In this document: piece after piece, positions 8,510 to 11,617 of the stretch
How the letters are laid out: each line of letters begins with the position of its first letter
Numbering within the stretch: the stretch's first letter is position 1
Assembly (NCBI GenBank): GCA_903819815.1
Contig: CAIJFC010000331.1
Location: 1-11,617 of the forward strand
Direction of reading: 5' to 3'
DNA from: an uncultured Bacteroidota bacterium
GTDB lineage: Bacteria; Bacteroidota; Bacteroidia; Flavobacteriales; Flavobacteriaceae
DNA: 11,617 nucleotides
Position numbers and translations under genes: made by a program
The notes under the pieces: model-generated
Databases searched by the model: none
Told to the model about the DNA's origin: nothing
The model's input: only the letters and a program-made list of their open reading frames with translations

Positions 8510-9658
8510 TTACTTTAGGTAAGAAAAATGGTATACGGTGAACGTTTCATATTTTTCACCTGGTTTAAGTATCATTGTAGGAAATGATTTTTGATTTGGG
8601 GAGTTATAGTCCTGGGTTTCTAATGCAAACGATTCTCTAAAATTAAATGGTTTACCCATTTTTCCAACATCGGTACCTTTAAAGAAATTGGCACTAAAAA
8701 AATGTACCCCCATATTATTGGTGAAAACTTCTAATTTACGGCCGCTATTAGGATCGACAACCGTTGCCGCTAATACAATTTTATCGGACTTTTTTTTCTT
8801 TAAAACATAACTTTGATCATAACCCGTCCCAATTTTCAATTGTTCGTCAGATGTTTCTAAAACAATATCCTTTCCAATAGATTTACCTTTTCTAAAATCA
8901 AATGGGGTTCTAGAAACTTTGAGCAATACCCCTGTTTTAATTTTATCGGAATTGACTTTGCAGAAATAATTGGAGGGAATCGTAAGAATATGATCTAATA
9001 TAGTTCCATTCCCCTCCCCTGCAAGGTTAAAAAAAGCGTGGTTGGTCAAATTTACAATAGTTTTTTTATCGGTTGTAGCCAATAATTTTAGTGTCAATTC
9101 ATTATTCGAAGTCAACTGATACGTTGCTTCAACTTGTAAAGTCCCAGGATATCCCATTTCTCCATCAACAGAAATATAAGACAATACCAGAGAACTATCT
9201 GTAACTGTTTTTACCTCCCAAACTTGATTATGAAACCCTTTGGTTCCTCCATGTTGGTGGTTGGAACCACTATTTATAGTAAGAGATTGCGTTTTTCCAT
9301 CTAAATCAAAAGTTCCTTTAGCAATTCTACCGATTACTCTTCCAACGATAGCGCCGTGATACACGCCGGTTGCCTTTAAGTAATCGTCAATACTTTTGAA
9401 GCCCAAAACTACATCGGCCTTTAGACCGTTTTTGTCTTGAGCACATAAACTAACAATACGGCCGCCATAATTGGTTATGGCGGCCGTAAGATTCGCATTT
9501 TTAAGAAAAAACAAACCCACTTGTTTTCCATCAATCACCTTATTAAAGTTTTCTGGATTAAGTGGAGCGCATTCGCTATTGCTTAAATTAGTTTGACTAA
9601 TCGCTTTAGAACAAATGAATAGCGTAATTAGTATTAAAAAAACAGCTTGTTTTTTCAT
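8510..9658 (-). CDS. galM: Exported aldose 1-epimerase (mutarotase), GalM family
   Basis: This 382-residue protein interconverts the alpha and beta anomers of a free aldose. A signal peptide (1-21, cleavage probably at AIS/Q22, no lipobox) sends it to the periplasm, whereas typical GalM is cytoplasmic. After the leader its length is normal for the family. GalM motifs are ITNYGGRIVSL (61-71), the GR...RI...G block (106-115), NHQHGG with His136, NLTNHAFFNL with the catalytic acid His207, GYDQSYVL with Asp281 at the sugar-binding position, and ESFALETQDYNSPNQ with the catalytic base Glu347. The usual Asn in GRxxNRI is Gly110 here, and the usual HLHGG is HQHGG; the catalytic residues are intact. 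The start lies 2 bp after the upstream sulfatase stop, implying translational coupling. In context it probably handles the sugar freed from the desulfated glycan. Which sugar is not clear from sequence. A strong hairpin lies within codons 57-68. Confidence 0.92.
   Translation of the reverse strand: MKKQAVFLILITLFICSKAISQTNLSNSECAPLNPENFNKVIDGKQVGLFFLKNANLTAAITNYGGRIVSLCAQDKNGLKADVVLGFKSIDDYLKATGVYHGAIVGRVIGRIAKGTFDLDGKTQSLTINSGSNHQHGGTKGFHNQVWEVKTVTDSSLVLSYISVDGEMGYPGTLQVEATYQLTSNNELTLKLLATTDKKTIVNLTNHAFFNLAGEGNGTILDHILTIPSNYFCKVNSDKIKTGVLLKVSRTPFDFRKGKSIGKDIVLETSDEQLKIGTGYDQSYVLKKKKSDKIVLAATVVDPNSGRKLEVFTNNMGVHFFSANFFKGTDVGKMGKPFNFRESFALETQDYNSPNQKSFPTMILKPGEKYETFTVYHFSYLK
9457..9488. repeat. 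GC-rich perfect inverted repeat (14-bp arms, TTGG loop) inside the epimerase gene
   Basis: Arms TACGGCCGCCATAA (9457-9470) and TTATGGCGGCCGTA (9475-9488) are exact reverse complements around the four-base loop TTGG. Both arms contain CGGCCG, unlike the AT-rich surroundings. In the epimerase mRNA the hairpin covers nucleotides 171-202 and encodes L57 to the first base of I68, including the family motif TNYGG. No U run follows it on either strand, so it is not a standard terminator. Confidence 0.9.
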
Positions 9659-9660
9659 TG

Positions 9661-11199
9661 TTATTTCAATTCTATTTTTTCCACATTATTATAACTGTTC
9701 CCCCGAATCAATTCGAAATTTTTCATCAATTCTTTCAATTTTTTGAGTTGGGCTTTAGCGAGGTTGTTTTTTTGACCGATATCCTTTTTTAAATTATACA
9801 ATTGATACTCTTTATCATTTCCCATTTCAATGTTAACTTCTTCCAGAATTGCATCGCCAGAGTAAGGTGGAATCATCATCCAATCACCTTGACGAAAAGC
9901 AGTTTTAGTATTGGCTTCAATCACCAAGTTCGTTCTTCCTTTAGCACTTTTACCTGTAAAAACATCTAAAAGCTCCTGACTGTCTGTACTTTTTACATCA
10001 ACATTGACCAACTTCGCAATGGATTCCAATAAATCAATTTGGCACACCAATGCATCTGAAACTAAAGGCTTAATTTGCCCTTTCCAATAGGTGAAAAACG
10101 GCACTCGTGTACCTGCTTCCAAAAGACTGTATTTTCCGCCACGCAAGGGACCGTTTGGATTATGATTGCCTAATTTTTCCACAGCATCATCAAAATAGCC
10201 ATCATTCAATACGGGTCCATTATCGCTGGAAAATACAATTAAAGTATTGTCAAAAACTCCTTCTTCTTTTAAGGTTTTTATTATTTCCCCCACGCAATAA
10301 TCCGCTTCCAAAATTACATCTCCACGGGGTCCCATTCCTGATTTACCAACAAATCTCGGGTTCGGAGTACGAGGAACATGGGGCTGATTTAAAGCATAAT
10401 ATAAGAAAAACGGATTCTCTTTATGGCTTTTTACATACGTTTGCGCTTTAACCAAGAAATGATCTGCTAAATCGACATCACTCCAGTTGGCACTCGCTCC
10501 ACCAGAAACATAACCAATTCTAGGAATACCGTTTACAATCGAACTGTTATGACCATGATGCCATTTCATGGATAGCAATTCAGGATTTTCTTTCCCTGTG
10601 GGTTGACCAGGAAAATTTTTATCATAATTTACCGTAATAGGATCCTTACTGTCTAGATTTACTACTTTACCATTATCAATATAAATAGTAGGAACTCTAT
10701 CTTGTGTGGCGGCCATAATATACGAATAATCGAAACCTACATCATTAGGTCCTGCATCTAATTGTTGATTCCAATCTACAATTCCTGTTCCTAAACCCAA
10801 ATGCCACTTGCCCACTACGGCAGTTTGGTATCCTTTTTCTTTTAACATTTTAGGAATGGTTAGTTGGTCTTTACCAATCAATAATGGGGCTGAACCCGGA
10901 AGTATTTTAGCGTCTTTATTTCTCCAAGGATACACCCCAGTAAGCAAACCATACCGGCTAGGAGTACAAGTTGCCGAAGTGGCATATCCATTTGTAAATC
11001 GAACTCCTCCATTGGCTAAAGCATCAATATTGGGCGTTTTTATTGCGGTTGCTCCATAACAGCTTAAATCTCCATATCCTAAATCGTCTAAATAGATGAA
11101 AACGATATTAGGTTTTACTGTTTTGTTATTTGTTTGACCGCTACTTTTTAAGCTAACGGTAAAAGCTAAAAAGCTAAAAACTATATATTTGATTTTCAT
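9661..11199 (-). CDS. Exported S1-family formylglycine sulfatase (arylsulfatase A / GalNAc-6-sulfatase-like)
   Basis: This 512-residue sulfatase hydrolyses sulfate esters, probably on glycan in the periplasm. A signal peptide (about 1-21, no lipobox) precedes the first metal-ligand motif NIVFIYLDDLGYGD with Asp38 and Asp39. The signature CTPSRYGLLTG starts at Cys78, the residue converted to formylglycine, with Arg82. KWHLGLG supplies Lys131 and His133, QPHVPR supplies His274, SSDNG supplies Asp326 and Asn327, and LRGGKYS supplies Lys356. All catalytic positions of the S1 family are present. The Cys-type site can be matured by an anSME-type enzyme, which is not in this window. The middle region (VSGGASANWSDVDLADHF, NPRFVGKSGMGPRGD) reminds me of SulfAtlas subfamily S1_15, but that is from memory. 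The start is 3 bp after the previous sulfatase gene and the stop 2 bp before the epimerase gene, so the three are one operon. Confidence 0.94.
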   Translation of the reverse strand: MKIKYIVFSFLAFTVSLKSSGQTNNKTVKPNIVFIYLDDLGYGDLSCYGATAIKTPNIDALANGGVRFTNGYATSATCTPSRYGLLTGVYPWRNKDAKILPGSAPLLIGKDQLTIPKMLKEKGYQTAVVGKWHLGLGTGIVDWNQQLDAGPNDVGFDYSYIMAATQDRVPTIYIDNGKVVNLDSKDPITVNYDKNFPGQPTGKENPELLSMKWHHGHNSSIVNGIPRIGYVSGGASANWSDVDLADHFLVKAQTYVKSHKENPFFLYYALNQPHVPRTPNPRFVGKSGMGPRGDVILEADYCVGEIIKTLKEEGVFDNTLIVFSSDNGPVLNDGYFDDAVEKLGNHNPNGPLRGGKYSLLEAGTRVPFFTYWKGQIKPLVSDALVCQIDLLESIAKLVNVDVKSTDSQELLDVFTGKSAKGRTNLVIEANTKTAFRQGDWMMIPPYSGDAILEEVNIEMGNDKEYQLYNLKKDIGQKNNLAKAQLKKLKELMKNFELIRGNSYNNVEKIELK

Positions 11200-11202
11200 C
11201 GG

Positions 11203-11617
11203 TTATTGGGTTTTTACTTTTGCTTTTTTTGCTTTTTTTACTAAAGGAAAAATTTCAGACTCTACTCTTGCGGTTTGAGCTAGTTTTACAAACTCTGCCT
11301 TAAGTTCTGGCATTGTTTCAGCTAAATTATTTTTCTCAAAAGGATCTTGGGCAAGATTGTAAATTTCAATATATTGTTTTTGGGTAGCCTTATCGTAAAC
11401 AAAATCTGCCTTCATATCCCCTTTTCTGATGGCTTGACTTTGGCTGCGTTCCCAATACAGATAATCGTGTTGTTTTTGCTTGTCCGTTTTTCCTAATAGT
11501 GTTGGTAAATATGAAATTCCATCAATATTATCAGGTGTTTTTACCTTTGCAATCTCAGCACAAGTAGGCAGGAAATCCCAAAAAGCGGAGATATGATTAC
11601 TACTGCTCCCAGGAATA
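11203..11617 (-). CDS. Second sulfatase, C-terminal part only (5' end beyond right edge)
   Basis: The minus-strand frame is open from the right edge to the TAA at 11203-11205, about 138 codons. The ATG at 11413-11415 is internal, because upstream codons continue the same protein. The visible end is the C-terminal subdomain of an S1-type sulfatase: SAFWDFLPTCAEIA, then KTPDNIDGISYLPTLLG, HDYLYWERS, QAIRKGDMKA and IEIYNLAQDPFEKNNLAE. These correspond to the family's usual DGIS..P.L.G, YLYWE, R.G.WK and YdL..DP.E..NLa blocks; the usual Trp of the R.GdWK motif is Met here. The catalytic half with the formylglycine Cys is outside the window, so activity cannot be judged. The protein ends in a lysine/alanine tail (KKAKKAKVKTQ) encoded by two A7 runs. 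It is the first visible gene of the minus-strand operon, 3 bp before the next sulfatase. It is not a close duplicate of that enzyme in the shared region. Confidence 0.88.
   Translation of the reverse strand, partial: IPGSSSNHISAFWDFLPTCAEIAKVKTPDNIDGISYLPTLLGKTDKQKQHDYLYWERSQSQAIRKGDMKADFVYDKATQKQYIEIYNLAQDPFEKNNLAETMPELKAEFVKLAQTARVESEIFPLVKKAKKAKVKTQ

Noticed and set aside
9257..9270. Short inverted repeat GTGGTT/AACCAC in the epimerase gene
   Set aside because: Only 5-6 bp with a tiny loop; expected by chance over this length and placed in conserved NHQHGG coding sequence.
10107..10451. Plus-strand open frame of 114 codons opposite the sulfatase
   Set aside because: It is antisense to conserved sulfatase sequence containing metal-ligand and catalytic motifs; its product has odd composition and no recognisable family.
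10808..11059. Plus-strand open frame of 83 codons
   Set aside because: It is antisense to the formylglycine signature region of the sulfatase and has no support of its own.
11203..11415. A separate 70-residue small protein
   Set aside because: The same frame continues without a stop to the right edge and encodes sulfatase C-terminal motifs, so this is the tail of a larger gene.

Overview
The window is AT-rich DNA (by eye roughly one third G+C) that reads as a polysaccharide utilisation locus (PUL) of a Bacteroidota bacterium, most likely a Flavobacteriaceae member. The support is a SusC/SusD pair, lipoproteins whose anchoring Cys is followed by acidic residues, a one-protein hybrid two-component regulator, A-rich start regions instead of Shine-Dalgarno sequences, and TAnnTTTG promoter boxes. 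The species cannot be read from the sequence.

Left part, plus strand (1-3907): the C-terminal half of a SusC-type TonB-dependent transporter runs in from the left edge. It is followed after 11 bp by a complete SusD-like glycan-binding lipoprotein and after 17 bp by a small surface lipoprotein with a PKD-like domain. These form one transport and capture operon whose promoter lies outside the window. A strong, symmetrical terminator hairpin follows at 3932-3962.

Right part, minus strand (4118-11617): reading from the right edge, an incomplete sulfatase (C-terminal part only), a complete exported S1 formylglycine sulfatase and an exported aldose 1-epimerase are packed with gaps of 3 and 2 bp, so they form one operon. 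After a 264-bp gap that carries promoter-like boxes comes a 1375-residue hybrid two-component system (HTCS). It runs convergently towards the SusCD operon and shares the terminator region with it. The intergenic stretches 3908-4117 and 8246-8509 hold only the terminator, palindrome and promoter candidates listed. I see no RNA gene, insertion sequence or CRISPR array.

Inferred system: a sulfated oligosaccharide is bound by the SusD-like protein and the small lipoprotein, imported by the SusC homologue, desulfated in the periplasm by the two sulfatases, and its released sugar is mutarotated by the epimerase. The HTCS senses an oligosaccharide in the periplasm and switches the cluster on. No glycoside hydrolase or polysaccharide lyase is in view, so the substrate cannot be named; a sulfated galactose-, GalNAc- or glucose-type glycan is only a guess from the epimerase and the sulfatases. 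The most unusual sequence-level signal is a GC-rich, perfect 14-bp inverted repeat with a 4-base loop inside the epimerase gene.
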